A DNA stretch of 27,032 nt from Deltaproteobacteria bacterium (GTDB taxonomy: Bacteria > Desulfobacterota > Desulfarculia > Desulfarculales > Desulfarculaceae). Every line of letters begins with the position of its first letter. Position 1 is the first letter of the stretch. The position numbers were made by a program, and so were the translations under genes. Below, piece after piece: positions 14,732 through 23,763 of the stretch. The notes beneath the pieces were generated by a model. That model was not told where the DNA came from. It saw only the letters and a program-made list of their open reading frames with translations, and did no database searches. The DNA is taken from the NCBI GenBank assembly GCA_020444165.1, contig JAHLLK010000077.1, positions 1 through 27,032 on the forward strand. Direction: 5' to 3'.

Positions 14732-15174
14732 GGCAACCTCACCGGCCGGTCTGCCTGCCAAAAACGGCCGGCCGGTCCGTATGGGACAAGGAAGAAACAG
14801 GGGGTTGGGAGCCGGCCGGGACGCCGCGGTGGTTCCCCCGGGAAAGAATGCCCTCCTAGCTTACCCCCGGCGCCCCTGCCCCACCACTTGACAAAGACCC
14901 CGGAACAAAGGGACCCTGGAAATACAGTGGTGCCAAAATCCCGTTCCCACTCCCGCAGGTGGTTGTTCCACCGCTTGCCAAAAGGTGCGATACGGAATGA
15001 CGCCGAGCTTGACTAGCCGGGCAGGCAGGCCTGATCATAGGCTGTCGCCAGCCCCGCCGCGTGGTACGGTCGGCGTTCCCTCCGCGCCCGTCCCCTTCCG
15101 TCCGCCGGCACATCCTGCAAACCGCGGCCCACCAGGGCCCCTGCCCCCCACCTTTGTCCGCCGGAGGAACCAGC
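14732..15174. other. Intergenic region upstream of the second chemoreceptor
   Basis: Between divergent genes. A TTGACA at 14888 lacks a -10 box at proper distance. No clear promoter or structured RNA was identified. The chemoreceptor frame stays open to 15061, but the segment before 15175 does not look like protein. Confidence 0.5.
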
Positions 15175-17151
15175 ATGCGACTCAGCCTTAGTCAAAAGAT
15201 CTTGGGACTGACCCTGCTCTTGATCTTGATTCTTTGCGTCACCGGCGGCACGGGTTTTTGGGCCAGCCGGCAGCTCACCGCCGAGGCGGATATGGCCAGC
15301 AGCCGTCTGGACCAGGCCCGGGAAGCCAACCGGGCCGCCATCTGGGCTTTGAAGCAGTACCAGAATCAGGCCGACCTCATCATCAACCAGGATATGGCCA
15401 CGGTGGAGGCGTTCCGGGCCTCGACGGAGAAGTTCCAGGCCAGCCGGGAAAAGCTGGAAGAACTGGTGGACACCCCTGAGGAGCGGCAGTGGCTCCAGGA
15501 ACTGGGCGTGGCCGCTGAAAAGTTCCGTCAGCTTTTCTCGCAGGAAGTGGCGCCGGAGGTGCAGTACCAGTTGGCAGGGGCGCTGGGCAAGCTGGACGGC
15601 CGCTCGGACGCTTTGATCTCCCAGATGGAGGATTTGGCCGGCAAGGTGTCCGAGTCCTTGTGGCGGGAGCTCAAGGAGGCCATCGCCCAGAACGATGCCC
15701 AGGCCATTACCCGCCGGGCCCAAGACGTGGAGGCTGCCGGTCATTTCCTGTACTGGCTGGTGAAAAAGTACCAAAACCAAGCCGACCTCATCATCAACCG
15801 GGACTTGAAGTCGGTGGAGGATTTCCGGGCCACGGCCAAGAGGCTGGAAGAAGAGCGGACCCACCTGGCCCAGGCGGTGGACACTCCGGAGGAGAAGCAG
15901 TGGCTGGCCCAGATCACGGACCTGAACCAGAAGTTCGACGCGCTTTTCTACGATGAAGTGGTGCCCGAGGTGAAACGGGGGCTGGAAAACCGCCTGCAAA
16001 AGCTGGACGGGGAAAGCGACCAGCATCTGCAGGTGGTGGAGGGCAACCTGAACAAGCTGGTGCAGTCCCTGACCGCGGAAGCCTCGGAGGCGGTGGCCAA
16101 CTATCAAGCGGCGGCCGGATTCACGGCCTGGTTCCTGCCGGCCCTGGTGGGCGGGGCGGCGCTGTTGGCCTTGGGGCTGGGGGTCATCCTGGCCCGGAGC
16201 ATCGTGGGGCCGATCCGGCAGGTGGCCGGCGGCTTGGACGCCGCGTCCAACCAGGTGGCCTCAGCCTCGGCTGAAGTGTCTTCCTCGGGCCAGAGCCTGG
16301 CCCAAGGCGCGGCGGAGCAGGCGGCTTCCCTGGAGGAGACCAGCGCCAGCCTGGAGGAACTGACGGCCATGACCCAACAGAACGCGGGCAACGCGGGCCA
16401 GGCCGACGCCCTGATGCGGGAGACCTCCCAGCAGATGGGCAAGGCGGGCCAGGCCATGGGCCAGCTCCGGGAGGCCATGGAAACCATCACCCGGGCCAGC
16501 GAGGAGACGGGCAAGATCATCAAGACTATCGACGAGATCGCCTTCCAGACCAATCTGTTGGCCCTGAACGCGGCGGTGGAGGCGGCCCGGGCCGGGGAAG
16601 CCGGGGCCGGCTTCGCGGTGGTGGCCGAGGAGGTCCGGAACCTGGCGCTCCGGGCGGCCGAGGCGGCCAAGAACACCCAGGGGCTCATCGAAACCAACAT
16701 CAAGGACATCAAGGCGGGTTTCGAACTGACCCGGAACACCGGGGAGGCCTTCACCCAGGTGGAGGAGCGCCAAGGCAAGGTGGCCGAGCTGGTGGCGGAG
16801 ATCGCGGCGGCCAGCTCGGAGCAATCCCAGGGTCTGGGCCAAATCACCACCGCCACCCAAAACATGGACAAGGTCACCCAGACCGTGGCGGCCAACGCCG
16901 AGGAGGCTGCGGCGGCGGCCGAGGAACTGAACGCCCAATCCGAAGAGCTCAGGCTCATGGTGACGCGGCTGGCGGCGGTGGTGGAGGGCGGCCGGCAGAA
17001 GGAAAGGGGGCAGCGGCGCCAGGAGACCGCGGCCGCCCCGGCCCCGGCCCCGAAGCTCTTGCCCCGCCACCAGCCCGCCACCAAGGCGAAGAAAAAGACG
17101 GCCGAGCAGATCCTCCCCTTGGAGGGCACTGACGATTTCGAGGATTTTTAA
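15175..17151 (+). CDS. Methyl-accepting chemotaxis protein with internally duplicated sensor region
   Basis: This is a 658-residue chemoreceptor. TM1 is at about residues 9-29. The periplasmic region (30-313) contains two copies of the same module at about 60-145 and 197-282, offset by exactly 137 residues: [10 protein letters not shown] twice, VDTPEE twice, EVAPEV and EVVPEV, KLDG twice. TM2 is at about 318-342. A full HAMP is not evident, and a short linker ([13 protein letters not shown]) leads into the signalling domain. Its tip ([19 protein letters not shown], then [15 protein letters not shown]) is canonical. The C-terminus is an Ala/Pro/Lys linker ending in GTDDFEDF, an acidic-aromatic tail that could serve adaptation enzymes. 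The ATG at 15175 follows GGAGGAA. The ligand is unknown. Confidence 0.92.
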   Translation: MRLSLSQKILGLTLLLILILCVTGGTGFWASRQLTAEADMASSRLDQAREANRAAIWALKQYQNQADLIINQDMATVEAFRASTEKFQASREKLEELVDTPEERQWLQELGVAAEKFRQLFSQEVAPEVQYQLAGALGKLDGRSDALISQMEDLAGKVSESLWRELKEAIAQNDAQAITRRAQDVEAAGHFLYWLVKKYQNQADLIINRDLKSVEDFRATAKRLEEERTHLAQAVDTPEEKQWLAQITDLNQKFDALFYDEVVPEVKRGLENRLQKLDGESDQHLQVVEGNLNKLVQSLTAEASEAVANYQAAAGFTAWFLPALVGGAALLALGLGVILARSIVGPIRQVAGGLDAASNQVASASAEVSSSGQSLAQGAAEQAASLEETSASLEELTAMTQQNAGNAGQADALMRETSQQMGKAGQAMGQLREAMETITRASEETGKIIKTIDEIAFQTNLLALNAAVEAARAGEAGAGFAVVAEEVRNLALRAAEAAKNTQGLIETNIKDIKAGFELTRNTGEAFTQVEERQGKVAELVAEIAAASSEQSQGLGQITTATQNMDKVTQTVAANAEEAAAAAEELNAQSEELRLMVTRLAAVVEGGRQKERGQRRQETAAAPAPAPKLLPRHQPATKAKKKTAEQILPLEGTDDFEDF

Positions 17152-17157
17152 GCTCCG

Positions 17158-17189
17158 GGCGCCGGGAGGGAACCCGCCCCCCCGGCGCC
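17158..17189 (+). terminator. GC-rich hairpin after chemoreceptor gene
   Basis: GGCGCCGGG (17158-17166) and CCCGGCGCC (17181-17189) form a perfect 9-bp stem 7 bp after the stop. There is no T-run, so this may act with the next hairpin. Confidence 0.45.
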
Positions 17190-17214
17190 TGATCCCCCAA
17201 CCTTACCCAAGTCC

Positions 17215-17246
17215 CCGGGGCGCCGCGCGGCGCCCCGGCCGGTTTT
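17215..17246 (+). terminator. Terminator hairpin
   Basis: CCGGGGCGCC (17215-17224), loop GCGC and GGCGCCCCGG (17229-17238) form a perfect 10-bp stem followed by CCGGTTTT. It is probably the main terminator for the chemoreceptor gene. Confidence 0.6.
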
Positions 17247-17329
17247 AGGGCGATCGGGCAGCGGCACCGGAAATTTCGGCCCCCTTTGCCCACAAATCCT
17301 TGTTTCAGGGAAGGGGGCGGAGCATAGGG

Positions 17330-17661
17330 GTGGCGCCCTTTGACAACGCGGACAGCTCGCCGACCGGTAAGGCCAGCTTCCCGCGAGAGGCCGCGGTGTA
17401 TTACGCCGGGCGCGTCATCGAGCACCTGGGCGCCTTTACCGATGTCATCTACAGCGGCCCTGACAATGCCTTGTCCCTGGATGTCACTGATATCCGTTAC
17501 GCCCTGCCTTTCAACTGGGGCCCGGGCCATTTCGGGTGGGGGCTCACCCTCAACAACGCCCCGGCCATGCAGGATCTCTGGAACACCACTCCCGTGTGGG
17601 GTTACCCCTTTGCCACCTCGGATGTGGCCCCACTCCGGCGGCGGCGACCCTGATTGACGGC
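17330..17661 (+). pseudogene. Internal fragment of a cytochrome-associated outer-membrane-type protein, frameshifted
   Basis: The translation contains a recognisable middle segment of proteins annotated near c-type cytochromes in proteobacteria: SFPREAAVYYAGRVIEHLG, AFTDVIYSG, TDIRYA, GLTLNNAPAMQDLWNTTP and WGYPF. Only about 110 of several hundred residues remain, without signal peptide or C-terminus. A one-base change at about 17629-17634 (four C where five would keep frame) shifts the frame, so the expected continuation APTPAAATLIDG is split between two frames. It joins directly to an unrelated DUF1848 fragment. The family name is from memory and moderately sure. The pseudogene status is well supported. 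Confidence 0.6.
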
Positions 17662-18090
17662 GCCCCGGCCCAGCTGGAGGAGGCAGGCTGGGGCTTTGAG
17701 CAAAACCCCCTGGCCCGGGACAAGGTGTGGGAAATGCTGGCCGGGAGGGTCCGCCAGGCCCGGGGAGCCGGGATGGCGCTGACCGCCTGCGCCCCGGAGC
17801 ACGATCTCTCCCCGGCGGGCCTCCGCCCCGGGGCCTGTATCAGCCCGGCCTGGCTGGCCGCGGCCTGGGGGCTCTCCTTCCCCCCCCGGCGCGACCCGGG
17901 GCAGCGGAGCCAGTGCCGCTGCCTGCCCAGCCGCGACCTGGGCTCGCCGGACACCTGCCTGCACCACTGCGTGTACTGCTACGCCACCCGGAGCGAGGCC
18001 GCGGCCCGGGCCAACCAGGCCCGCCCTGATCCCCGCTCCCCCCGCCTGGTGGGCCCGGCCGGGGAGGACGACTCTCCCACCCTGTTCTGA
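17662..18090 (+). pseudogene. C-terminal fragment of a DUF1848 (radical SAM-like) protein
   Basis: About 140 codons match the C-terminal part of DUF1848 proteins, which are usually about 300 residues. Seen are GWGFEQNPLARDKVWEML, AGMALTAC, QCRCLPSRDLGS and DTCLHHCVYCYATRSEAA, then DPRSPRLVGP. The CxxxCxxC motif is intact, but the N-terminal half is missing and replaced by the cytochrome-associated fragment in the same reading frame after the frameshift. It is probably a remnant created by a deletion or recombination joining two genes. A translated stand-alone domain is conceivable, but there is no ribosome site at the junction. Confidence 0.65.
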
Positions 18091-18591
18091 ACCGGCTCGG
18101 CCGGCGGCGAAAACTCCGGGGCCCGGGGCCCAGGGTTGGCCCGGCGCGCAAAACAACCCCGGCTTTTCCCTGCCGCGGACCTGGTTACCCGTCTTTTTTT
18201 CGTCACGGCACCGCCTCCTTGGGCCCTCAATTCGTAATCCCAACCGCTGTTCTTCGAGGTGATGCCCTGACCGGGAACTCTTGTGAAACACCGGAGAGAA
18301 AAACCGTTGGCTCCTTTGTTTCCTCCTGGCGAAAAACCTGTAACCATTGCCGATAAAACGCAATAAAAACAGGCAAAACAGGCGGAGTTATTTTGCAACA
18401 TAGCCAAATTTGCCGCCAACAATCCGTTGCCTATAGGTAACTTCCAATCTCTAAATCCTCTCTTTAATATCGTATCCGTCAGGTCTGGCCGCCGGCTTTG
18501 CCGTTGCTGTCCCCCTGGGGGCCGTTGGGGCCGCCACCGGCCGGGCATCCCGCGGAAAACGAAAAATCGCTAATTGAGGGGAGCAAGAGTG
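18091..18591. other. Intergenic region upstream of alkaline phosphatase
   Basis: No gene is seen. The stretch 18200-18480 is much richer in A/T than its surroundings and probably contains the phosphatase promoter. A single CTGTAAC (18338-18344) resembles half of a Pho box, but a second properly spaced half is not evident. A weak TTCCAA/TAATAT pair with 17-bp spacing occurs near 18450-18475. Confidence 0.45.
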
Positions 18592-20136
18592 ATGAAATCG
18601 CGAGACGGCAAGAAACTCGGGCCCGGCAGGGCCCTGACCGCCATCCTGGCCTTGGGGTTGGGACTGGGCCTGAACTTGGGCCTGAACTTGGCCGGCGCCA
18701 GCCCCGCCGCGGCACAGGCGGCCAAGAACGTGATCCTGGTCATCGGCGACGGCATGAACCTGGAGCACGAGCAGGCCGGGTCCAACTACCTCTACGGCCG
18801 GGACAACGCCCTGACCTTCCAGAACCTGGCCTACCAGGGCCTGGCCGCCACCTGGGACGTCTCCGCCTACAACGCCTATGCCTCCGACCCGCAGTTGGGC
18901 CTGGGCTGGGGCAAGTACTCCGCGGACAACTTCAACCCCCTGGTGGGCTACAACCCCACCTGGGGCGGCTACGGCCCCACCCCGACCTATAGCCAGCCCG
19001 AAATGGCCGACACCTACTACTTGAAGAACCTCTTGGGCGCCAAGCCCGCGGCCACGGACTCGGCCTCCGCGGCCACGGCCATGTACACCGGCCAGAAGAC
19101 CGATGACGGCAACATCGCCTGGGCCACTGGCGACCCGGCGGGTGGCGCCCTGGAGACCATCGCCGAGAAGATGCGCAACGAAAAGGGCGCCGCCATCGGG
19201 GTGGCCAGCACGGTGGAGTTCAACCACGCCACCCCGGCGGCCATGGTTAGCCACAACGTGAACCGCAACAACTACTCCCCGGACAAGAACCAGGGGACCG
19301 GCGTCATGAGCATCGCCGAAGAGATCGTGGAGGTCACCCAGCCCGACGTGGTCATCGGCGCGGGTCATCCCGACTACAGCCCGGGCTACCTCAACGACGC
19401 GCTCATCGCCGACATCAAGGACAACTACGTGTACGTGGAACGCCAGAGCGGGGTGGACGGCGGCGACTCGCTCATGGCCGCCGCCAGCCAGGCCGCGGCC
19501 ACCGGCTCCAAGCTGTGGGGCCTTTATGGCGGCGCGGGCGGCAACTTCGAGTACAACTACGCGGTCAGTTCGCCGGGCAACCCCACCATCGTGCGGGGCT
19601 CCGAGGAGAACCCCACCTTTGCCGACCTGGCCACCGCGGGCCTGGAAGTCCTGTCCCAGGACCCTGACGGCTTCATGTACATGATCGAGCAGGGCGATCT
19701 GGACTGGGCCAACCACGCCAATGACTGGAACAACATGGTGGGCTGCGTGTGGGACCTGGACCAGGGCGTGCAGGCGGTCATCGACTACGTGAACCAGGGC
19801 GGCGACGACGTGACCTGGGACAACACCCTGATGATCGTGACCTCGGACCACTCCAACAGCTACCTGAAGCGCCAGAGCGTGTTGGGCCAGGGCGAGGTGG
19901 TGAACCGCACCTTGGCCGGAACCAGCGCCTACGGCGACCCCATCTGGGCCTATGACGCCAGCCAGGTGACCTACGGCACGGGCGAGCACACCAATGAGCC
20001 GGTGAGCGTCTACGCCATGGGCGCCGGCTCCGAACTGTTCGCGTCCTACGAAGGCCAGTGGTACGGCGGCAACCTCATCGACAACACCAACATCTTCGAC
20101 GTGATGCAGACCGCCGCCGGCGTGAGCGGCAACTAG
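18592..20136 (+). CDS. Secreted alkaline phosphatase (PhoA-type fold)
   Basis: This is a 514-residue phosphomonoesterase exported to the periplasm or beyond. The signal peptide has basic MKSRDGKK, a hydrophobic core with repeated LGLGLNLGLNL, and probable cleavage after AAAQA (about residue 43). Metal and catalytic motifs of the alkaline phosphatase family are in order: VIGDGM (D53), ATDSASAATAM with nucleophile S157, EQGDLDWANHAND, TSDHSN and GEHTNEPV. Asn- and Gly-rich mature sequence is typical of secreted enzymes. The ATG at 18592 has GGGGAG 8 bp upstream. A TTG at 18574 is a poorer start. The gene stands alone, ends at a family hairpin terminator, and follows a pseudogene. Phosphate regulation is likely from the family but not demonstrated here. 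Confidence 0.92.
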   Translation: MKSRDGKKLGPGRALTAILALGLGLGLNLGLNLAGASPAAAQAAKNVILVIGDGMNLEHEQAGSNYLYGRDNALTFQNLAYQGLAATWDVSAYNAYASDPQLGLGWGKYSADNFNPLVGYNPTWGGYGPTPTYSQPEMADTYYLKNLLGAKPAATDSASAATAMYTGQKTDDGNIAWATGDPAGGALETIAEKMRNEKGAAIGVASTVEFNHATPAAMVSHNVNRNNYSPDKNQGTGVMSIAEEIVEVTQPDVVIGAGHPDYSPGYLNDALIADIKDNYVYVERQSGVDGGDSLMAAASQAAATGSKLWGLYGGAGGNFEYNYAVSSPGNPTIVRGSEENPTFADLATAGLEVLSQDPDGFMYMIEQGDLDWANHANDWNNMVGCVWDLDQGVQAVIDYVNQGGDDVTWDNTLMIVTSDHSNSYLKRQSVLGQGEVVNRTLAGTSAYGDPIWAYDASQVTYGTGEHTNEPVSVYAMGAGSELFASYEGQWYGGNLIDNTNIFDVMQTAAGVSGN

Positions 20137-20161
20137 GCCTCTGTCGGAGAAAGGGGAAAAT

Positions 20162-20206
20162 GTGGGGGGAAGGGCCTTTTTTGAAAAAAAAGGCCCTTCC
20201 CCCCAC
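20162..20206. terminator. Bidirectional terminator hairpin, repeat family copy 3
   Basis: Arms 20162-20182 and 20186-20206 are perfect 21-bp inverted repeats (GTGGGGGGAAGGGCC... / ...GGCCCTTCCCCCCAC) with loop GAA and T/A runs. It is followed by CCATCCCCCAAAAAACTT and TATTTCA, also found beside copy 4. It lies 25 bp after the phosphatase stop. Confidence 0.8.
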
Positions 20207-20334
20207 ACCCTCCATCCCCCAAAAAACTTCATATTTCACAAGGACTTGAGCGATAGACATCGGCAATCGGTAAACACTGCCGAATGTGTTAAATTGGCCG
20301 AAAAACAGGCATGGCGCGCATGATCTGAAAGGCC

Positions 20335-20366
20335 CCTGGCAGTCTGTTGATAAACATCCTGCCAGG
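20335..20366. other. 8-bp inverted repeat CCTGGCAG/CTGCCAGG
   Basis: Perfect arms at 20335-20342 and 20359-20366 with a 16-nt loop, followed on the plus strand by CTTTCTTTCC. It may be a minor terminator or unrelated secondary structure between the convergent phosphatase and PBP genes. Confidence 0.35.
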
Positions 20367-20399
20367 CTTTCTTTCCTTCACCCCGCCCGTTCCACAGAA

Positions 20400-20427
20400 G
20401 AGGGGGCTCCCGGCGGGGAGCCCCCTC
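20400..20427 (-). terminator. Strong terminator hairpin downstream of PBP1A gene
   Basis: GAGGGGGCTCCC (20400-20411) and GGGAGCCCCCTC (20416-20427) form a perfect 12-bp stem with a 4-nt loop, 58 bp past the PBP stop. The following sequence on the minus strand (TTCTGTGG) is only weakly U-rich. Confidence 0.65.
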
Positions 20428-20485
20428 ATTATTCTGGGGTAGTTGGGGCCAGGGAAGGGCAGCGGCCGGCCCACCGGGCCAGCTG

Positions 20486-22909
20486 CTAATTTACAAAGGC
20501 TTCCCGCTGCATGAAATCCACCGGCTCGGCTGGCGGCGATGAAGCGGCTCCGGCCGATTGCACCGTGTTCTCGGTGCCGGCCTTGAAGGCCTCGAAGAAG
20601 CCGCCCGCGTCGCCCGGGGGCAATAGCCGGCCGCTGGCCGGGTCCACCCGGGCGAAGACCACCCCTTCGGGCACCGGGAAGTCCTGGGGCTGTTCCCCGG
20701 CCAGGGCGTGGCTCATGAAGTCCTTCCAGATGGGCCCGGCGGCCCGGGCGCCGGTCTCCCGGTGGCCCAGGGGCAGGTTGTCGTCCTGGCCCACCCAGAC
20801 CCCGGTCACCAATCGGGGCGAAAAGCCCATGAACCAGGCGTCCCGCAGGTCGTTGGTGGTGCCGGTCTTGCCCGCCACCACCCGGTCCGGCAGGTTGACG
20901 CCCTGGCCGGTGCCGTTCTGCATGACCCCTTTCAAGAGGTGGATCATGAGATAGGCGGTCTGGGGCGAGATGGCCTCCTGAGACTTGGGCTGGGCCTCGT
21001 AGATAACCTGGCCCCGGCGGTCGAGCACCCGCTCCACCAACACCGGCTCCCTGAGGACGCCTCCGTCGGCGAACACCCCGTAGGCCCGGGTCAGATCCAA
21101 CAGGCTCACCCCGCTGGTGCCCAGGGCCAGCGAGAGGTTCGGGGCCAGCTCGCTCTCGAAGCCGAAACGCCGGGCGTAGTTGATGGTGTAGTCCAGGCCG
21201 ATCTGGGCCAGGATCTTCACGGTGACCACGTTGCGGGAGTGCTCCAGGGCCTGGCGGAAGGTGGTGGGGCCGTAGAAGCGGTTCTCGTAGTTCTTGGGCT
21301 TCCACTTCTCGCCGGGCTGGCCGGGGTCGTCATAGACCACCGGGGCGTCCAGGATGATGCTGGACGGCGTGAAGCTGCCTTGGGGCCAGTCCAGGGCCGC
21401 GGCGTAGATGAAGGGCTTGAAGGAGCTGCCGGGCTGGCGGCGGGCCTGGAAGGCCCGGTTGTACTGGCTTTCGTTGAAGTCCCGCCCGCCGATCAGGGCC
21501 CGCACCCGGCCGGTGGCGGGCTCCATGGCCACCAGGGCGGCCTGGGCCACCGGGGGGGGCTCCAGCTCCACGTCCCAGGCGTGCTTGGCGGGCTGGTACT
21601 TCACCAGCCGCACCCGCACCCGGTCGCCCGGGGTGAACACCTGCTCCAGGCGGTTGATCTCCTGGTAACGGTGGAAGGGGTGGGCCCAGGTGACCTGCTC
21701 CAGCGGGATGTAGCCCAACTCCAGGCCCAGGCGCAGTTCCGCCAGGCGGTGCTGGTCCTCCAGCTTGGTCACCACCGCGGTCACTTCCTGTCCCGGCTTC
21801 AGGCTGGTGGCTTGGGGCGCCGGCCGGGCGGCCAGGTCCCTGAGATCGGCCGGATCCAGGCGACCCAGGGGGCCCTTGTACCCCTGGCGCCGGGTCAGCG
21901 CGTCCAGCCCGCGCTGGATGGCCTCCTGCCCCTCGTTGGTCAGGGTGGGGTCGCAGGCGGTGTACACCGTGAGCCCGCCCTCGTAGAGCAGCGTGTCGCC
22001 GTACTTCTCCTCCAGCCATTGGCGCACGGCCTCGGTGTAATACGGCGTGTCCACCTGGGCCGGGCGCACCAGGTTCACGTCCAGGTTTTCGTTCTGGGCC
22101 GCCTCGGCCTCTTGTTTGGTGATGTCGCCGTCTTCCAGCATGCGGCCGATGACGTAGACCTGGCGGGTGCGGGCCCGGCGGGGGTACCTGAGGGGGCTGT
22201 AGCGGCTGGGCGCCTGCACCAGGCCGGCCAACAGGGACGACTCGGCCACGTCCAGCTCATGGGCGGACTTGCCGAAGTAGGTCTGGGCCGCGGCCTCCAC
22301 CCCATAGGCCCCGTGGCCCAGGTACACCTGGTTGAGGTACAGGCCCAGGATATCTTCCTTGCTGAGGTGCTCCTCCATGCGGATGGCCAGGATGGCTTCC
22401 TTGATCTTGCGGATCATGGAGCGCTCGGGCGACAGCAAGAGGCCCTTGGCCACCTGCTGGGTGATGGTGCTGCCGCCCTGCACCACCCGTCCGGCCTTGA
22501 AGTTGGCCCAGGCGGCCCGGAGCACGCCAAAGACGTCCACCCCCTGGTGGCGGAAGAAGTCGCCGTCTTCCGCGGCCACAAAGGCCATGAGCACGTGGCG
22601 CGGCAGGGTCTTAACGTCCACGATGTAGCGCCGCTCGCGGTGGAATTCGGCCATGAGCCGGCCGTCCGCCGACAGCACCTTGGTGACGATGGGAGGCTGG
22701 TAGTTTTTCAGGCTGTCCACGCTGGGCAGGTCCCGGCTGATCCAGAACCAGGCCCCGGCCACCGCGCCGGCTCCGGCCGCGGCCATGAGGAACACCACCA
22801 CCAGGGACCAAATGAACAGCCGGGCCCAGATGCTTTTCCGCCGGCGGCGGGGCGGCGGCGGCGGAGCATCATGGTCGGCGGCGGGGGAAATCTGGGAAGG
22901 GCGGGACAA
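20486..22909 (-). CDS. Penicillin-binding protein 1A (class A, bifunctional)
   Basis: This enzyme polymerises and crosslinks peptidoglycan at the outer face of the inner membrane. From the chosen start it has 807 residues. A basic PPPPPRRRRK stretch precedes one transmembrane anchor (about residues 26-55). The glycosyltransferase family 51 domain follows, with FVAAEDGDFFRHQG (catalytic Glu near 114) and QGGSTITQQVAK. A linker (about 350-450) with an OB-like insertion separates it from the transpeptidase domain, which has PGSSFKPF (nucleophile near S495, K498), SRN and AGKTGTT. The TTG at 22909 is preferred because GGAGG lies 5 bp upstream. Another TTG at 22963 with GGAG three bases upstream would add 18 residues. 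The gene is monocistronic with its own terminator. Confidence 0.92.
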   Translation of the reverse strand: MSRPSQISPAADHDAPPPPPRRRRKSIWARLFIWSLVVVFLMAAAGAGAVAGAWFWISRDLPSVDSLKNYQPPIVTKVLSADGRLMAEFHRERRYIVDVKTLPRHVLMAFVAAEDGDFFRHQGVDVFGVLRAAWANFKAGRVVQGGSTITQQVAKGLLLSPERSMIRKIKEAILAIRMEEHLSKEDILGLYLNQVYLGHGAYGVEAAAQTYFGKSAHELDVAESSLLAGLVQAPSRYSPLRYPRRARTRQVYVIGRMLEDGDITKQEAEAAQNENLDVNLVRPAQVDTPYYTEAVRQWLEEKYGDTLLYEGGLTVYTACDPTLTNEGQEAIQRGLDALTRRQGYKGPLGRLDPADLRDLAARPAPQATSLKPGQEVTAVVTKLEDQHRLAELRLGLELGYIPLEQVTWAHPFHRYQEINRLEQVFTPGDRVRVRLVKYQPAKHAWDVELEPPPVAQAALVAMEPATGRVRALIGGRDFNESQYNRAFQARRQPGSSFKPFIYAAALDWPQGSFTPSSIILDAPVVYDDPGQPGEKWKPKNYENRFYGPTTFRQALEHSRNVVTVKILAQIGLDYTINYARRFGFESELAPNLSLALGTSGVSLLDLTRAYGVFADGGVLREPVLVERVLDRRGQVIYEAQPKSQEAISPQTAYLMIHLLKGVMQNGTGQGVNLPDRVVAGKTGTTNDLRDAWFMGFSPRLVTGVWVGQDDNLPLGHRETGARAAGPIWKDFMSHALAGEQPQDFPVPEGVVFARVDPASGRLLPPGDAGGFFEAFKAGTENTVQSAGAASSPPAEPVDFMQREAFVN

Positions 22910-23223
22910 AGGAGTCCTCCGAGGATTTGTCTCGATTCTACCACTTTGGCCGGGCGATGCCAATTTCTCCGGCCGCTAGCGGGCTTTAGGCTCCAAGACG
23001 CCGCGGCCGCGGCCGCGGCCCAGACCCGGCGGGTTTCCCCGTGGGTGGCCGGCGCGCCAGCCGCCCGGCGCGGGCCGGGACCGCTCAGGCGCCTTGTCAG
23101 AGATAAGATTCCTCTGGCGCCGGGCCCGGCAGCGGCCTCAATTATGCCCCAACTTCCGCCCGGCACAAGCCCCCGGCCGATCGAGCCGGCCGGGAACGGG
23201 CCGGGCCGGGCTCCCGGGGCAGG
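22910..23223. other. GC-rich intergenic region between divergent PBP1A and hyp genes
   Basis: No gene is seen. A short GCGGCC-type simple repeat occurs near 23001-23020. The PBP promoter should lie here but I could not locate it with confidence. Confidence 0.5.
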
Positions 23224-23252
23224 TTGACCTCCCTGTAACGGAGTGTTATTTT
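23224..23252 (+). promoter_or_regulatory. Probable sigma-70 promoter of hypABF operon
   Basis: TTGACC (23224-23229), a 17-bp spacer and TATTTT (23247-23252) in an AT-richer stretch about 105 bp upstream of hypA. The -35 match is good and the -10 is moderate. Confidence 0.5.
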
Positions 23253-23268
23253 TGGGGTTCAATAAGTT

Positions 23269-23302
23269 GGAAAACCGGCCGCCCCCGGCGGGGCGGTTTT
23301 CC
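23269..23302 (+). promoter_or_regulatory. Leader hairpin upstream of hypA
   Basis: GGAAAACCG (23269-23277) and CGGTTTTCC (23294-23302) form a perfect 9-bp stem around a GC-rich loop, between the promoter and the hypA start. The right arm ends in TTTTCC, so it could attenuate transcription or affect translation. No known riboswitch was recognised. Confidence 0.45.
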
Positions 23303-23357
23303 CTCCGCCAACCTTTTCGCGCCCGCCGGGCCTCCTGCCGGCCATGGTAAAAACGCT

Positions 23358-23705
23358 TTGCACGAGCTATCCATCGCCCAGTCCCTGTTGGACATCGTCC
23401 TGGAAGAAGCCCGGAAGCACGGGGTGCGCGCGGTGCACACCGTGGCCGTCAAAGTGGGCGTGTTTTCCGGCGTGGTGCCCAGTTCGCTCCAGTTCTCCTT
23501 TGATCTCATCAAGGAGGGCACCCTGGCCGCCGGCGCGGAACTGGTAGTGGAAAAGGTGCCGGCCCTGGGGCGCTGCCAGGAGTGCGGGGCCGGCATCGAC
23601 ATGAGCGAGCCGGTGCTGGATTGCCCCCTGTGCGGCTCGGAGAAGGTGAAGCTGGAGCCGGGGGCCGGGCAGGAGCTCTACATCGACCACCTCGAGGCCG
23701 ACTGA
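23358..23705 (+). CDS. hypA: Hydrogenase nickel incorporation protein HypA
   Basis: HypA works with HypB to deliver nickel to the large subunit of [NiFe]-hydrogenases. The 115-residue protein begins (M)HELSIAQSLLDIV. The second-position His, with the N-terminus, binds nickel in this family, so the TTG at 23358 must be the start. The zinc-binding loop has C73, C76 (CQEC), C89 and C92 (CPLC). Length matches the family. The start codon is weak and no clear Shine-Dalgarno precedes it, suggesting low expression or dependence on leader structure. It is first in a hypA-hypB-hypF series, with 58 bp before hypB. Confidence 0.92.
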   Translation: MHELSIAQSLLDIVLEEARKHGVRAVHTVAVKVGVFSGVVPSSLQFSFDLIKEGTLAAGAELVVEKVPALGRCQECGAGIDMSEPVLDCPLCGSEKVKLEPGAGQELYIDHLEAD

Positions 23706-23763
23706 ACCCGGCCGGCCCACCTGAGCCCACCCGGCCGCTTTCCGGTCTTTTAAGGAGAAACCC

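Noticed and set aside
14950..14980. Possible sigma-54 promoter with GG-N10-GC spacing upstream of the second chemoreceptor
   Set aside because: Only the minimal GG and GC are present. The rest of the TGGCAC/TTGCA consensus does not match.
18338..18344. Pho box upstream of the alkaline phosphatase
   Set aside because: Only one CTGTAAC half-site is seen, with no second repeat at the expected spacing.
18451..20232. 593-codon minus-strand frame opposite the alkaline phosphatase
   Set aside because: It is antisense to a gene with all catalytic motifs, and its composition is Val/Gly/His-rich as for GC-rich shadows.
20708..23227. 839-codon plus-strand frame opposite PBP1A
   Set aside because: It is antisense to an unmistakable PBP1A, has His/Gly/Leu-rich composition and no family resemblance.
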